Of a stretch of 33,751 nucleotides of DNA, positions 9,201 to 16,280 are shown piece by piece. The notes under the pieces were generated by a model. That model searched no databases. It was not told the DNA's origin and worked only from the letters and a program-made list of their open reading frames with translations. Within the stretch, counting starts at the first letter, position 1, and every line of letters begins with the position of its first letter. This DNA comes from Actinomycetaceae bacterium (GTDB lineage Bacteria > Actinomycetota > Actinomycetes > Actinomycetales > Actinomycetaceae): contig JAFYHO010000095.1 of NCBI GenBank assembly GCA_017539125.1, forward strand, positions 1 to 33,751, read 5' to 3'. Position numbers and translations under genes: made by a program.

Positions 9201-9727
9201 CCAGCAGCAGCGTAGGCTTCCTCAAATTGTCCCAGACGCAAGCGGGTCTGCACCTCTCCTGAGGGACAGCCAGCCGTCGCTATAAGACCCTCGTGGTATT
9301 CCTCAAGAAGTTCCATATCCATGCGTGGCCATTTGCCAAATTGCCCCTCCAAAGAGGCACGCGAATCGAGTTTCAACAAATTGTGCAGACCCGTATTGTT
9401 GTACGACAACAAGGTCAAATGTGTGTACGACCCGCGCGCAGAAACATCGTCCGCCTTTTGCTCTTCTTCTCCCCACAGCACTCTATCTTGGGAAAAACGC
9501 GAGGTTCCCGGAGTCATATAGGCTTCAACACCGATAATTGGCTTGATTCCCTCAGCTTTCGCGGCCTTATAGAACTCGTACGCCCCGTAGCAATACCCAT
9601 GATCCGTCAAGGCGACAGCGCTCTGACCTTGACGTTTAGCTTCCTTGACAATATCTTTGAGCTTCGCTGCCCCGTCAAGCATGGAATATTCACTGTGAAC
9701 ATGAAGGTGTACAAAATCTTTAGCCAT
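6215..9727 (-). CDS. dnaE: DNA polymerase III alpha subunit DnaE
   Basis: This is the replicative polymerase that copies chromosomal DNA as part of the holoenzyme. At 1170 residues it has the standard DnaE1 length. It has an N-terminal PHP domain (HLHVHSEYS at 7-15, TDHGYCYG at 41-48), which may retain proofreading-type metal binding. The catalytic acidic pair is D413 and D415 in MPDIDVDFDERR, with the third acidic residue in LLKMDFLGL. A finger region and tandem helix-hairpin-helix region follow. QFDLF at 934-938 resembles the sliding-clamp binding motif. An OB fold (VTLAGMISSVRIR onward, about 1005-1090) and a C-terminal tau-binding region end the protein. The start ATG has only a weak ribosome-binding site (GAG). 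Upstream lies a 284-bp palindromic repeat. Confidence 0.98.
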   Translation of the reverse strand: MAKDFVHLHVHSEYSMLDGAAKLKDIVKEAKRQGQSAVALTDHGYCYGAYEFYKAAKAEGIKPIIGVEAYMTPGTSRFSQDRVLWGEEEQKADDVSARGSYTHLTLLSYNNTGLHNLLKLDSRASLEGQFGKWPRMDMELLEEYHEGLIATAGCPSGEVQTRLRLGQFEEAYAAAGRMQDLFGKENYFVEIMDHNNAIERKVRSELLELARKIGAPIIATNDSHYVHKDDAPIQDAMLCINSGSKLTDPDRFTFDGEGYYLRSTEEMYDLFGDIEGACENTLLIAERCEVDFTPGNYMPVLEPPTWETTESWFIKEVEKGLHFRYGDTIPREVRERADYEVGVIVKMGFPAYFLVVSDYILWAKRNGIRVGPGRGSGAGSMVAYALQITELDPIEHGLLFERFLNPDRVSMPDIDVDFDERRRDEVMKYVEGKYGRDHVAQVVTFGTIKTKNALKDAARVLGHEYAIGEQITKALPPSNQGKDIPLAEIFDTESDRYQEAGEFRELVKSNEEYETIYNLAKGLEGLTRQAGVHACAVLMSSVPLTDVIPVKKEKDAIVTQFPYPLCEELGLLKMDFLGLSNLTVIDDALDNIVTNGKEPVVIEDVGLEDKATFELMQRAETLGVFQLDSSGMRTLLKQMKPTEFEDISAVSALYRPGPMGMESHTNYALRKNGQQKITPIHPELAEPLKEVLDPTYGLIVYQEQVMQIARICAGFTMGQADTLRKAMGKKKIDVLNEQFESFSQGMLDNGYSKECIDTLWEILVPFAQYAFNKSHSACYGVISFWTAYLKANYPVEFMAALLTSNKNKRDKLALYLAECRRMDIDVFVPDVNTSLANFAPVGDDIRFGLTGINGVGEGVAADIIAAREEKGAYTSFQDFLDKVPYAVCNKKTIEALIKAGAFDSLGHTRRALLACAEEAVAVARVLKEKEAAGQFDLFGSLGESAGIGVELVVPDIPEWDKKAKLENEKEVLGLYVSDHPLSHLGNALARQADTSIVSLIEEERIRSGAQVTLAGMISSVRIRVSKKDGRPWASIILEDLTGSIEVPIFPKTYEKHMGLVREGQIVILHARIRDRDGTLDLGAQALEELPTSMGDDAPVALRLAEQVCTPDYMDRLAQLLQRYPGNAPVHMHVMRNGKEAVVEVAPEYYVSPSADFFADVTRLLGRDWRA

Positions 9728-9800
9728 GAGCTCAGTCTAGTGGTGCCACAGTATTGATTAGAGGAAAACACATCGTAGGCGATTTTTATCATTATTCTCT

Positions 9801-10084
9801 TCCGTCGTTGCGAGGGAGCACACGACGACGAACGGAGAGTCCGAAAGTTTACTTTCGAGACCGGAGTGAGGAAGTTGCCGTAAGCGGCGAAGCCGCGAAC
9901 AGCGACCGAAGCAATCAATACCAACCCAATTGCTTGCTCTGCAACTCAGCAATAATGGACTATAGATCGCCACGTATTCGGCTTCGCCTCTTACGATTTC
10001 CTCGCTACAGCTACACGAAAGTAAACTTTCGTGCGCCTTCCGCTCGTCATCGTCGGCGCAAGGCGTCCTCCTCGCGACGACGGA
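9801..10084. repeat. Large palindromic repeat element, copy B (284 bp)
   Basis: This element fills most of the 363-nt gap between rluD and dnaE. The ends are TCCGTCGT and its inverse ACGACGGA. The two arms, each over 100 nt, align in inverted orientation along their length with several landmarks in the same order: TCCGTCGT(T/C)GCGAGG, GACGA, CGAAAGTTTACTTTCG, GAGGAA, CCGTAAG or CGTAAGA, and GGCGAAGCCG. The 64-nt core starts GAAGCAATCAATA and ends CTATAGATCGCC, nearly as in copy A. The inner 16-mer CGAAAGTTTACTTTCG is itself a small hairpin. No protein is encoded. The arms are about three times longer than in copy A. The remaining gap bases, 9728-9800, hold the dnaE leader with no clear promoter. 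Confidence 0.82.
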
Positions 10085-10090
10085 TTTACG

Positions 10091-11023
10091 CTACCGAAAC
10101 ACGCCGTCTCGCAACTGCTCGAGACTCTCGGTTAAGTCAGGAGGATAGGGCGCTTCCACCTCGATATGCTCCCCCGTGCGCGGATGAGCAAAAGCAAGAC
10201 GGTAGGCGTGTAGCCACTGATGTTCAAGTTGAAGTTTGGCAGAAAGAGTAGGGTCTGCCCCATAAATCTGGTCGCCCACACACGGATGCCCAATAGCAGC
10301 CATGTGGACGCGAATTTGATGAGTACGCCCAGTCTCGAGGTGTACCTCCAGCAAAGTGCCCCCTGCCATTGCCTCAAGCGTTTCATAGTGGGTGATGGCT
10401 TGACGTCCATCCTCACGCACAGCCATTTTCCACTTCTTGGTTTGAGCGCGTCCAATCGGTGCGTCAATAGTGCCTGCGAGAGGATCAGGGTGTCCTTGGA
10501 CAAGAGCGTGGTAGACCTTGGTGACTTCACGATCACGAAATGCTTGTTTCAACACGGAATAGGCGAGGTCACTTTTCGCGACAACCATGCATCCTGACGT
10601 TCCCACATCGAGACGGTGAACGATACCTGTGCGCTCTTGAGGTCCAAGACCAGTCAGAGATACTCCCATATCTGCGAGAGTTCCGATAACATCAGGTCCC
10701 TCAAAATTGAGGGAGGGGTGAGCCGCATGTGTCCACGGCTTATCGACGATGACGATATCCTCGTCCTCGTACAAAATCGGCAGAACGGTTCCAGACGAAT
10801 GCGGCGTGATACGCTCGGGCTCCGGCAAAGCAATGTTCAGAATATCGCCAGCCTGTAGGCGCTCAGAGCGTTTGAGAACACCCGCGGAATCAGAAGAAAT
10901 CCCACCTTCGTCAGCGATGCGGGCACAGACTGTACGGGAAAGTCCAGTCATAAGAGCAACACCAGCATCGACACGCTGACCGGCAAGACCTTCGGGCACA
11001 AGATAGGAACGTATCTCACTCAT
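10091..11023 (-). CDS. rluD: RluA/RluD-family rRNA pseudouridine synthase
   Basis: This enzyme isomerises specific uridines in 23S rRNA to pseudouridine. The 310-residue protein has an N-terminal S4 RNA-binding domain (about 1-75: LVPEGLAGQRVDAGVALMTGLSR) and the RluA catalytic domain. It carries the signature HRLDVGTSG, in which D139 is the catalytic aspartate. Further typical blocks are YHALVQGHP and LETGRTHQIRVHMA. The ATG at 11023 lies inside the end of lspA (8-nt overlap, ATGAGTGA) with AGGAAG upstream. A longer start at 11044 is less likely. lspA-rluD is a common gene pair. The exact uridine targets, and so the D versus other RluA-type name, cannot be settled from sequence alone. Confidence 0.93.
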   Translation of the reverse strand: MSEIRSYLVPEGLAGQRVDAGVALMTGLSRTVCARIADEGGISSDSAGVLKRSERLQAGDILNIALPEPERITPHSSGTVLPILYEDEDIVIVDKPWTHAAHPSLNFEGPDVIGTLADMGVSLTGLGPQERTGIVHRLDVGTSGCMVVAKSDLAYSVLKQAFRDREVTKVYHALVQGHPDPLAGTIDAPIGRAQTKKWKMAVREDGRQAITHYETLEAMAGGTLLEVHLETGRTHQIRVHMAAIGHPCVGDQIYGADPTLSAKLQLEHQWLHAYRLAFAHPRTGEHIEVEAPYPPDLTESLEQLRDGVFR

Positions 11024-11498
11024 CGCCCGCAACTTCCTCTCCATTCAATGACTGTTTGACAATGAGAATCATTAAGCCGAGCACTCCCACAAAAAGGAAA
11101 ATATCTGCGACATTTCCAGTAAACCACGATGAGTAGACAATAAAATCTGTCACCGCTCCGCGCCCAAAAGCTCCTGAAAAAAGCCTATCGACCAGATTTC
11201 CTAATGCTCCTGCCCATATCAAAGCAAGGCATGCATTCCACAATCTCGATTCCCGAACAAAAAAAGGAATGATGACTACTGCGCACACGCCAAGAACACT
11301 AAAAAGCCATGTCATATTCTCAGCGAAAGAAAAAGAAGCGCCGTAATTGTATTTCAACTCCACGCCCAGAATATTCTCCCACAGCCAACGCACAGGCGCG
11401 CCCTCCGTCAATGCACTGCGAGCCCAGAACTTCGTAGCTTGGTCAATGCCAAGCCCTAGGAATCCGAGCGCAAAGAATAAGGGGAAACGACGTGGCAC
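11016..11498 (-). CDS. lspA: Lipoprotein signal peptidase LspA (signal peptidase II)
   Basis: LspA cleaves signal peptides from lipid-modified prolipoproteins in the cytoplasmic membrane. The protein has 160 residues and four predicted membrane helices. The catalytic aspartates are D104 in GNLVDRLFS and D132 in NVADIF. The N-x-G-x-x-F loop is NYGASFSF, slightly different from the more common NTGAAF. The start is taken as GTG at 11498, because AGAGGA lies seven bases upstream. A TTG at 11504 is in frame but sits one base from that site. The gene overlaps rluD by 8 nt and is separated from divIVA by a strong hairpin, so lspA-rluD is probably a separate or attenuated unit. Confidence 0.94.
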   Translation of the reverse strand: MPRRFPLFFALGFLGLGIDQATKFWARSALTEGAPVRWLWENILGVELKYNYGASFSFAENMTWLFSVLGVCAVVIIPFFVRESRLWNACLALIWAGALGNLVDRLFSGAFGRGAVTDFIVYSSWFTGNVADIFLFVGVLGLMILIVKQSLNGEEVAGDE

Positions 11499-11522
11499 TA
11501 CCAAATCCTCTCTGTAACTGTC

Positions 11523-11555
11523 AAACGGCGGCTTCCCCGAGGGAGGCCGCCGTTT
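11523..11555 (-). terminator. Strong GC-rich hairpin between divIVA and lspA
   Basis: A near-perfect 15-bp stem (AAACGGCGGC / GCCGCCGTTT plus five inner pairs, one of them G-T) has a 3-nt loop. It lies 15 nt after the divIVA stop. The minus-strand tail is TTTGACAGTTAC, only a short U-run. It is symmetric enough to form on either strand. It is probably the divIVA terminator or a processing and stability hairpin. Confidence 0.7.
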
Positions 11556-11570
11556 GCGATTATCGAAGAT

Positions 11571-12113
11571 TTAGTCCTCGGTCTGTTCAGACTCAACCGA
11601 TGAAAGCAACGAAGAGAGATAGCTCTTAAGACGAGTGCGATAGTCACGCTCAAAGTCACGCAATTCGGAAATCTTGCGCTCAAGCAGACCCTTCTCTTCT
11701 TCAAGCTTGGCAAGAGTATTCGTGTATGTAGTCTCTGCTTCAGAAACAACACTCTTAGCCTTAGCCTCAGCCTCGCTAATAAGACGGTTGGATTCTGCCT
11801 GACCGTCCATAACGTGCTTGTCATAAACCTCTTGCGCACGCGCAAGCAGACCCACAGCTTCCGAATGCTGATCATCGGAAGTACCGCCAGAAGCGGGGGC
11901 AGCAGCTGGGGCTGCACTCTCAAGCTCAGCTACGCGATCCTCAGCAGCCTTGAGCTTATTCTCAAGGTCAGCATTGTCCTTCGTCAGCTTAGCGATGGTT
12001 TCAGCAACCTCATCAAGAAATACATCGACCTCGTCTTGGTCGTAACCTTCCTTGATGTCCTTCGGTTCATTGAAACGCATATTGACAACATCATGTTCAG
12101 TCAAAAGCGACAT
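11571..12113 (-). CDS. divIVA: DivIVA/Wag31 polar growth and septum-site protein
   Basis: DivIVA binds curved membrane at poles and septa and, in actinobacteria, directs polar cell-wall growth. The 180-residue protein has the N-terminal lipid-binding domain (LLTEHDVVNMRFNEPKDIKEGYDQDEVDVFLDEV spread over residues 3-36, with the conserved GYDQDEVD). Next come a first coiled coil (about 37-68), an Ala/Pro-rich linker (AAPAAAPASGG), and a longer coiled coil rich in Glu, Lys and Ala to the C terminus. The ATG at 12113 follows AAAGGTGA; the GTG at 12122 overlaps that site and is rejected. It lies at the downstream end of the dcw cluster after yggT, as in many relatives. It is shorter than mycobacterial Wag31 (about 260 residues), mainly in the linker. 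Confidence 0.94.
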   Translation of the reverse strand: MSLLTEHDVVNMRFNEPKDIKEGYDQDEVDVFLDEVAETIAKLTKDNADLENKLKAAEDRVAELESAAPAAAPASGGTSDDQHSEAVGLLARAQEVYDKHVMDGQAESNRLISEAEAKAKSVVSEAETTYTNTLAKLEEEKGLLERKISELRDFERDYRTRLKSYLSSLLSSVESEQTED

Positions 12114-12198
12114 AAGATTCACCTTTCATGTGATTAGTGACCCATTAGGTCTACATACGTACAATACCTGACAATGACCCTATCCGTCACCCCTCTGT

Positions 12199-12228
12199 GA
12201 AAAATGCGTATTACCTCGCACAGTAATA
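12199..12228 (-). terminator. Possible terminator after yggT
   Basis: TATTAC and GTAATA form a 6-bp stem with an 8-nt loop just past the yggT stop. In the minus direction CGCATTTTTC follows, with five U residues. The stem is short and AT-rich, so it would be a weak terminator. It separates yggT from the divIVA leader. Confidence 0.4.
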
Positions 12229-12235
12229 TGGCAGC

Positions 12236-12535
12236 TCACAAAAAAGCTAAAAGGGTTAAAAGAAGCCTCTGCACAAAAGATACTCCTATAAAAAGAACGA
12301 GAAAAGCGATATCGAGGGCAAAAGCGCCAAGGCGCAGGGGCGGGATATATCGCCGAAGGAACTCTAGGGGTGGATCCGTCAGAGAATAAACCGCATTAGC
12401 TACAACAAGCAGAACACCCCGCGGTGCCCACTGCGGCGAAAAAAGGCGCACAGTATCTAAGACGAAACGTGCAAGGAGAACGAGCAGATAAAAAGAGAAA
12501 ACAAAATCAATAATCTGCGCGAGAATATAAATCAT
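12236..12535 (-). CDS. YggT-family membrane protein
   Basis: This 99-residue protein has two hydrophobic helices separated by a loop: about residues 3-25 (ILAQIIDFVFSFYLLVLLARF) and about 70-95. The loop contains the family pattern VYSLTDPPLEFLRRYIPP. YggT proteins are small membrane proteins often found next to sepF and divIVA. They have been linked to division and envelope or osmotic homeostasis, but no biochemical role is established. The gene is 8 nt downstream of sepF and so is cotranscribed with it. The upstream sequence overlaps the sepF tail and gives no strong ribosome-binding site. Confidence 0.93.
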   Translation of the reverse strand: MIYILAQIIDFVFSFYLLVLLARFVLDTVRLFSPQWAPRGVLLVVANAVYSLTDPPLEFLRRYIPPLRLGAFALDIAFLVLFIGVSFVQRLLLTLLAFL

Positions 12536-12543
12536 CGCATAAC

Positions 12544-12972
12544 TCAGAAATGCTCACGGACGGAGCGCGAATCTTGCATCTTAACGTTTTGCGGTGCCAT
12601 CAAAAAGACATCGGGAGAAATCTTGTTGAATGTTCCTTGCAAGCCGTAGCAGACTCCCATAGCAAAATCGACAATTCGACCCCGCGCCGACTCCTCCGCA
12701 TATGCCAAATTCAAAATAACCGGGACTCCATCGCGGAAAGGATTGGCAAAATCTTGGATATCAGTATCAAAGGATTTCGGCCAGACGGTCACGATACGGG
12801 CAAGAACGTCACTGTCCTGAGAATCTTCAACAGAGTGGATAGACGCAATCTCGCCTACGGAGTCAGAGTCATCTTCTTCAAGATAATCCTCGTCGTAGAT
12901 GTCCTCATTATCCTCATCAAAGTTATCGCTGAGCGCTATGCGTTCGGTTAAACGCTGGAGCATATTTGCCAT
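12544..12972 (-). CDS. sepF: Cell division protein SepF
   Basis: SepF tethers FtsZ filaments to the membrane; in actinobacteria, which lack FtsA, it is the main anchor. The 142-residue protein starts with a short amphipathic helix (MANMLQRLTERIAL) for membrane binding. A very acidic linker follows (about 16-55, rich in Asp and Glu). The C-terminal SepF fold is about 60-135 (VTVWPKSFDTDIQDFANPFRDGVPVILNL in the first half, ARGRIVDFAMGVCYGLQGTF in the second). The ATG at 12972 follows AAGGAAG. A yggS gene, often found between pgeF and sepF, is absent. FtsZ in this window has the matching C-terminal tail for SepF binding. Confidence 0.96.
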   Translation of the reverse strand: MANMLQRLTERIALSDNFDEDNEDIYDEDYLEEDDSDSVGEIASIHSVEDSQDSDVLARIVTVWPKSFDTDIQDFANPFRDGVPVILNLAYAEESARGRIVDFAMGVCYGLQGTFNKISPDVFLMAPQNVKMQDSRSVREHF

Positions 12973-13094
12973 TTTCGCTTCCTTACCTCGACAATTTCTC
13001 CTGCTTTCAAACTAGGGCAGTTACGGCAAAAAAGCTACGAAGCTCCTGCGCGTGTCGCAAAAAGAGAACATATTCGTGGCACATTCACACAAAA

Positions 13095-13847
13095 CTAGAC
13101 CCGTTCTACCAACGCAATACCAAGAAAACGTCCAGTGCGCCCGTCCCCCTGCCCACACGCACGACGGTAGGAAAAATAGTTCTCATCTTCGTAGGTACAC
13201 CTGTCCACACGCTGTATCTGCTCAACTCCAGCGTCCTGCAATTGTCGAACAAGACCTGCACGAATATCAATAGCAGGAGTGCCCCACGATGTCACGCTTG
13301 CAGCTTCCTCCGCAATCTCTGCCGCCTGCGCACGCAGTTCTTCACTCACTTCATAGCATGAGCCGCAGATAGAAGGTCCCACTACCGCAATCAGTTCAGA
13401 GTCAAGCTCCGCTACTGCTTGAGCGGCGATATTGAGCATAAAACCTGCCCGCCCAACGTGAACAACCGCCGCGCGCGGCTTATCAGTGCTGAGAAGAACG
13501 AGAGGAATACAATCAGCAACCATAACGCAGGCAGCAGCTTTATCCTCTCCTATACGGTCAAGATCAATAATCAATCCGTCCGTATCGTCGAAAGTCTGCC
13601 CCGGACTAGCCCATGCCACATTCGAGCCGTGGATTTGATTCATCCACGCAGGAGAAGTTCCCAGTTCTACGTCAAGAAGATTGCGGTTAGCCTGAACATC
13701 GCTCGGATTGTCTCCCACATGAAAAGCGGAATTCCACGAGTCATACGGAGATGAGGACACTCCCCCATATCGGGACGTAAACGCTGCTTTCAAACGCGCA
13801 GAAGAACCCACACGTTCCACACACCAATCAATACTCGTTCTGCCCAT
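13095..13847 (-). CDS. pgeF: PgeF/YlmD laccase-domain protein (peptidoglycan editing factor family)
   Basis: Members of this family (YfiH, YlmD, FAMIN-like) are zinc enzymes. In E. coli the protein removes wrongly incorporated L-serine from the UDP-MurNAc precursor, and other members act on purine nucleosides. The 250-residue protein shows the three metal ligands: H73 in NQIHG, C113 in VMVADCIPL and H130 in VHVGRAG. The last motif differs from the HAGWRG of proteobacteria. Late motifs GPSICGSCYEV and YFSYRR are present. The ATG at 13847 follows AGGGGG. A longer GTG start at 13892 would read through a hairpin (13871-13889) and is rejected. The position directly after ftsZ fits a cell-wall quality-control role, but the substrate here is not proven. 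Confidence 0.92.
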   Translation of the reverse strand: MGRTSIDWCVERVGSSARLKAAFTSRYGGVSSSPYDSWNSAFHVGDNPSDVQANRNLLDVELGTSPAWMNQIHGSNVAWASPGQTFDDTDGLIIDLDRIGEDKAAACVMVADCIPLVLLSTDKPRAAVVHVGRAGFMLNIAAQAVAELDSELIAVVGPSICGSCYEVSEELRAQAAEIAEEAASVTSWGTPAIDIRAGLVRQLQDAGVEQIQRVDRCTYEDENYFSYRRACGQGDGRTGRFLGIALVERV

Positions 13848-13870
13848 ATCTGGCCCCCTAATAGCGAGCA

Positions 13871-13889
13871 ACCCGCGCAAAGCGCGGGT
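13871..13889 (-). terminator. Hairpin between ftsZ and pgeF
   Basis: A perfect 8-bp GC-rich stem, ACCCGCGC / GCGCGGGT, has a 3-nt loop, 23 nt beyond the ftsZ stop. There is no U-tract, so it may attenuate transcription or protect the ftsZ mRNA end rather than fully terminate. It helps place the pgeF start downstream. Confidence 0.5.
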
Positions 13890-13912
13890 CACTGCATCGA
13901 CAATTGCACTGT

Positions 13913-15109
13913 CTACTCATCTTCGAATAGAAAGGCAGGGATATCCAAGTCATTGGAACGAGCCGACTCGCTCTCAACAGGAGGCGGAGTCTGCGAGGAC
14001 GTTGCCCGCGGATTTGACGGGGTCGCATACGGAGCATTCGTCACTGTCGGCTGGATGGGAGCGCCTGCTGCCTCTTGCGGAGAATCCTCAACTAGCTCAG
14101 GCACACTCAAGACATCATCAGAGGAAGAACTCTGCGCGACAGCGGCTTTCGCATTCTCTTTCTCTTTGCTCTCATCAAAACCTGCAGCAATGATGGTGAC
14201 GCGGAATTCGTCGCCCATTTCTTCTTGCAAAATCTGACCGATAATGATGTTGGCGTTCGGATCGACCGACTCTCGAACGAGCTGGGCAGCCTGGGACAAT
14301 TCGCTCAAACCGAAAGAATTGCTGGCCTGGAAAGAAAGCAAAACGCCATGAGCCCCGTCAATAGAAGCCTCAAGCAACGGCGAGGACATCGCGTTCTCTG
14401 TCGCGCGGATAGCCCTGTCTTCACCGGTTGCCGAGCCGATACCCATAAGGGCTGTTCCGGCATCCTTCATAATGGCCTTCACATCAGCAAAGTCCAGATT
14501 GACAACGCCAGGAATGGTGATGAGATCGGAGATACCGCGCACGCCATTGCGGAGCACTTCATCAGCCAAGTGGTACGCCTCAAGGACGGTCAACTCAGCT
14601 TCTGAAATCTCAATAAGACGATCGTTGGGAATGACGATAAGGGTGTCGACAGCCTTGCGCAATTCTTCGATACCAGATTGTGCATTATTTGCGCGCTGAG
14701 GACCTTCGAAAGCGAAAGGACGAGTCACAACACCGACAGTCAGGGCGCCAAGATCACGGGCAATATTAGCCACGATAGGTGCTGCACCTGTACCTGTGCC
14801 ACCGCCCTCGCCGGCAGTCACAAAGACCATGTCTGCTCCCTCAAGAGCAGCACGAATCATCTCAACATTCTCTTCAGCTGCACGCCGACCAATTTGTGGA
14901 TCAGCCCCTGCACCCAGGCCACGCGACACGTCACGCCCAATATCGAGCTTTGTCTCGGCCTCTGACTTTACGAGCGACTGCCCGTCAGTATTGACGGCAA
15001 TGAACTCAACTCCAGCCAAGCCATCTTGAATCATGCGGTCTACGGCATTGACTCCGCCGCCGCCAACACCAATGACTTTAATATTCGCTGCATTATTGAG
15101 AGTGGGCAT
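13913..15109 (-). CDS. ftsZ: Cell division protein FtsZ
   Basis: FtsZ is the tubulin-like GTPase that forms the division ring. The 398-residue protein has the nucleotide-binding [13 protein letters not shown] near the N terminus and the tubulin signature GGGTGTG at 102-108. The T7 loop contributes catalytic acids across the subunit interface. After the globular core (ending about residue 317) comes a variable linker of roughly 70 residues, rich in Ser, Pro and Ala. The conserved tail is [11 protein letters not shown], which binds SepF and other partners. AAGGAGG sits close before the ATG at 15109. A separate promoter and leader hairpins lie upstream, so ftsZ can be expressed independently of ftsQ. 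Confidence 0.99.
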   Translation of the reverse strand: MPTLNNAANIKVIGVGGGGVNAVDRMIQDGLAGVEFIAVNTDGQSLVKSEAETKLDIGRDVSRGLGAGADPQIGRRAAEENVEMIRAALEGADMVFVTAGEGGGTGTGAAPIVANIARDLGALTVGVVTRPFAFEGPQRANNAQSGIEELRKAVDTLIVIPNDRLIEISEAELTVLEAYHLADEVLRNGVRGISDLITIPGVVNLDFADVKAIMKDAGTALMGIGSATGEDRAIRATENAMSSPLLEASIDGAHGVLLSFQASNSFGLSELSQAAQLVRESVDPNANIIIGQILQEEMGDEFRVTIIAAGFDESKEKENAKAAVAQSSSSDDVLSVPELVEDSPQEAAGAPIQPTVTNAPYATPSNPRATSSQTPPPVESESARSNDLDIPAFLFEDE

Positions 15110-15117
15110 CGTTCCTC

Positions 15118-15148
15118 CTTGAGTACCTCAAGTAAAACTTGAAGTTTT
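15118..15148 (-). promoter_or_regulatory. Overlapping hairpins in the ftsZ leader
   Basis: Three overlapping inverted repeats lie within 31 nt just before the ftsZ ribosome-binding site (15114-15120). CTTGAG-TAC-CTCAAG occupies 15118-15132 and reaches into the site. TCAAGT-AAA-ACTTGA occupies 15128-15142. AAAACTT-G-AAGTTTT occupies 15134-15148. The first two share bases 15128-15132, so they cannot both form. This could control ribosome access, or the last dyad could be a protein site. Confidence 0.5.
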
Positions 15149-15168
15149 TGATATCTCACTTCGCGCAT

Positions 15169-15197
15169 AAGGTAGAGCCTGAAAGGGAACAGTTCAA
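15169..15197 (-). promoter_or_regulatory. Candidate ftsZ promoter
   Basis: On the minus strand, TTGAAC (15197-15192) is followed after 17 nt by TACCTT (15174-15169). This fits the actinobacterial housekeeping pattern TTGAC-N17-TANNNT. Transcription would begin near 15162, giving a leader of about 50 nt that includes the hairpins upstream of ftsZ. Confidence 0.55.
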
Positions 15198-15230
15198 CGA
15201 CCTAGCGGGAGTGTCGCAGAATTGAAGAAA

Positions 15231-16280
15231 TTAACGGGTGACGGGCGCTTCAGGAGCAGAAATATCGTAGGTCGTAGCTGGCTGGGATAAAAGAACCGCT
15301 AAAACTTCCGCTTTACGCTCGTTGTCACTGACTTGCCCCCATATAACGACACGTCCGTCGTTCAAAACGAGGCGAATATTGTTCGCCCCGTCAACCTCGA
15401 GACGCGCGGTACTTGCACGAACAGTCTCGTCCAAGACAGCCAAAACACTCTGAGCCGGCTCCATAACGCGCGCAACATCAGTCGTTTTACCCGAATGTAC
15501 GATATGGATGAGAGAGGGGATATCGGTCGTGGCCGTTTCGGGAATAAGACGGCCCGTATCATCGATAGGCTTGCATGCTTCTCCAATAACGAGACAGGCA
15601 TAGGGCTCTTTGAGAGAGTAAGAGACAGAAAGACCATGCGGCACTACACGCCTAACTTTGACATTATCTGTGCCTGCTACTTCTTCTTCAATGTGACGGG
15701 CAAGCGTATCACTCGATAGACGTGCAAGAGACTGACCCTCATAGGGGGTAAGGGTCGTGCGAATATCATTCTCGTTAATAGGAGAATCATCGGGAGCGGA
15801 AATCGTGACATTGGCAAGAGACAGCGAAAAAAGCGATGAGAAAAATATGAGATAACCACCGCCTGCGAGCAGGGCACACACAAGAACAGCAATCAGGACG
15901 CGCAGACGCACAGAACGGCGGCGAACAGCCTTATTCTGGGCACGCCGAGCAGATACTTCGTCATCACCATCACCCTGTTTTTTCTTACGACGTTTATTGA
16001 CCCGCGCGAGTAAAGAATCTTTCTCTTCGCTCTGCTCCTCAAAAGAAGAGCCAGAAAAAATATCGCGCACCACCGCGGTTTCTTGGCTCTCCTCACCATC
16101 AATCTGCACGATCGGCTCATCGACAACTACAAAAGGATTACCTTCAGCACTCAGATCGGCAGTGGGGACGCTATCTCGATTAGTAGCATCTATATCGAGC
16201 GGCATAGCAGGCGAGTATGCCGATTCTGTTTCCAGCGACAGAGCACGTGGAGTGCGTGGCGAACGAGGTTTACGAGCCAT
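15231..16280 (-). CDS. ftsQ: Cell division protein FtsQ (DivIB)
   Basis: FtsQ is a bitopic membrane protein of the divisome that links FtsL and its partner to the FtsW-FtsI synthase. The 349-residue protein has a long charged cytoplasmic N terminus (about 125 residues, with an RRKKKQGDGDDE stretch). A single membrane helix (about 128-148, VLIAVLVCALLAGGGYLIFF) follows, then the extracellular POTRA domain (about 150-225, with LANVTISAPDDSPINENDI) and the FtsQ beta domain. The ATG at 16280 overlaps the end of murC by 11 nt. The ATG at 16316, deeper in murC, is less likely. The order murC-ftsQ-ftsZ with no ddl or ftsA is typical of actinobacteria. Confidence 0.93.
   Translation of the reverse strand: MARKPRSPRTPRALSLETESAYSPAMPLDIDATNRDSVPTADLSAEGNPFVVVDEPIVQIDGEESQETAVVRDIFSGSSFEEQSEEKDSLLARVNKRRKKKQGDGDDEVSARRAQNKAVRRRSVRLRVLIAVLVCALLAGGGYLIFFSSLFSLSLANVTISAPDDSPINENDIRTTLTPYEGQSLARLSSDTLARHIEEEVAGTDNVKVRRVVPHGLSVSYSLKEPYACLVIGEACKPIDDTGRLIPETATTDIPSLIHIVHSGKTTDVARVMEPAQSVLAVLDETVRASTARLEVDGANNIRLVLNDGRVVIWGQVSDNERKAEVLAVLLSQPATTYDISAPEAPVTR

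Noticed and set aside
9801-10084. A CRISPR array or insertion sequence in the dnaE-rluD gap
   Set aside because: The repeats are mirrored arms, not regular direct repeats with spacers, and no transposase frame is present.
11502-11504. TTG as start of lspA
   Set aside because: It is one base from the ribosome-binding site; the GTG at 11498 has proper spacing.
12973-13094. A weak AGCT-TCGT-AGCT hairpin with a T-run between pgeF and sepF as a terminator
   Set aside because: The stem is only 4 bp, too weak to call.
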